From JBCCCJ01 sp039029315 (lineage in GTDB: Bacteria; Bacteroidota; Bacteroidia; J057), in contig JBCCGK010000120.1 of NCBI GenBank assembly GCA_039029315.1, positions 1 to 33,450 on the forward strand: a stretch of 33,450 nucleotides of DNA. Direction: 5' to 3'. Within the stretch, counting starts at the first letter, position 1; each line of letters opens with the position of its first letter. The notes beneath the pieces were generated by a model. That model had not been told where the DNA came from and did no database searches. It saw only the letters and a program-made list of their open reading frames with translations. This document shows, piece after piece, positions 33,436 through 33,450 of the stretch. The position numbers and the translations under genes are program-made.

Positions 33436-33450
33436 TAGTTCGACAAGGCA

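Noticed and set aside
1..33450. CRISPR array, tRNA or rRNA genes, prophage or integrase genes
   Set aside because: No regularly spaced repeats, tRNA cloverleaf, rRNA-like block or phage/integrase protein was found in either strand.

Overview
The window looks like a chromosomal segment of a Bacteroidota bacterium, possibly of the Saprospiria or a related marine or environmental lineage. This rests on gene types and style: AT-leaning coding sequence with weak ribosome binding sites, a TPR-PAS histidine kinase with a NarL-type regulator, a twin-arginine-like leader, many lipoproteins, a sulfatase, and PncB and PepT homologues. No rRNA, tRNA, CRISPR array or transposase gene was found.

Layout. 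1-114 (-) is a thiolase fragment whose 5' half is missing. 137-4892 (+) is a WGR/HEAT protein followed by a SWIM zinc-finger protein, closed by a terminator. About 5400-7892 (+) is a candidate retron: a structured non-coding region with a long hairpin, an uncharacterised protein, and a retron-type reverse transcriptase with a long N-terminal extension. 7927-14856 holds an aromatic-type amino-acid decarboxylase (+), peptidase T and a chloramphenicol-acetyltransferase-like enzyme (-), a membrane-anchored PhnD-like protein (+) and nicotinate phosphoribosyltransferase (+). 15048-16370 (-) holds a small lipoprotein and a Dps/ferritin-like protein. 16391-19719 (+) holds a lipoprotein and a large secreted M14 carboxypeptidase. 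19769-24772 (+) is signalling: a hybrid sensor kinase overlapping its response regulator, then a stand-alone receiver lacking the phospho-acceptor aspartate. 24780-25601 (-) is a secreted endonuclease/exonuclease/phosphatase-fold protein. 25721-27089 (+) is an ECF sigma factor, anti-sigma factor and Spy/CpxP-like operon. 27397-29267 (+) is an SDR dehydrogenase plus an ACAD10/11- or LvaA-like kinase. 29627-31195 (+) is a sulfatase lipoprotein. 31381-33133 holds a small outer-membrane-type protein (-) and a secreted protein of unknown function (+).

The strongest unusual signals are these. First, the candidate retron at 5400-7892, with an unrecognised protein between the ncRNA and the RT. It adjoins a WGR-SWIM pair and a broken thiolase gene, so 115-7892 has the look of an inserted accessory or defence-type island. 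Second, the intergenic region before the sulfatase (29392-29510) contains two hairpins whose 10-nt loops are perfect reverse complements, which predicts a kissing-loop RNA or, less likely, a pair of inverted recombination sites. Third, a 163-bp palindrome-ended element occurs three times (27143-27305, 32069-32231, 33273-33435) with a perfect or near-perfect internal hairpin; it is a MITE-like family, and two same-orientation copies bracket the unknown secreted protein gene.

All functional names come from reading motifs by eye. No database search, folding program or alignment was run.
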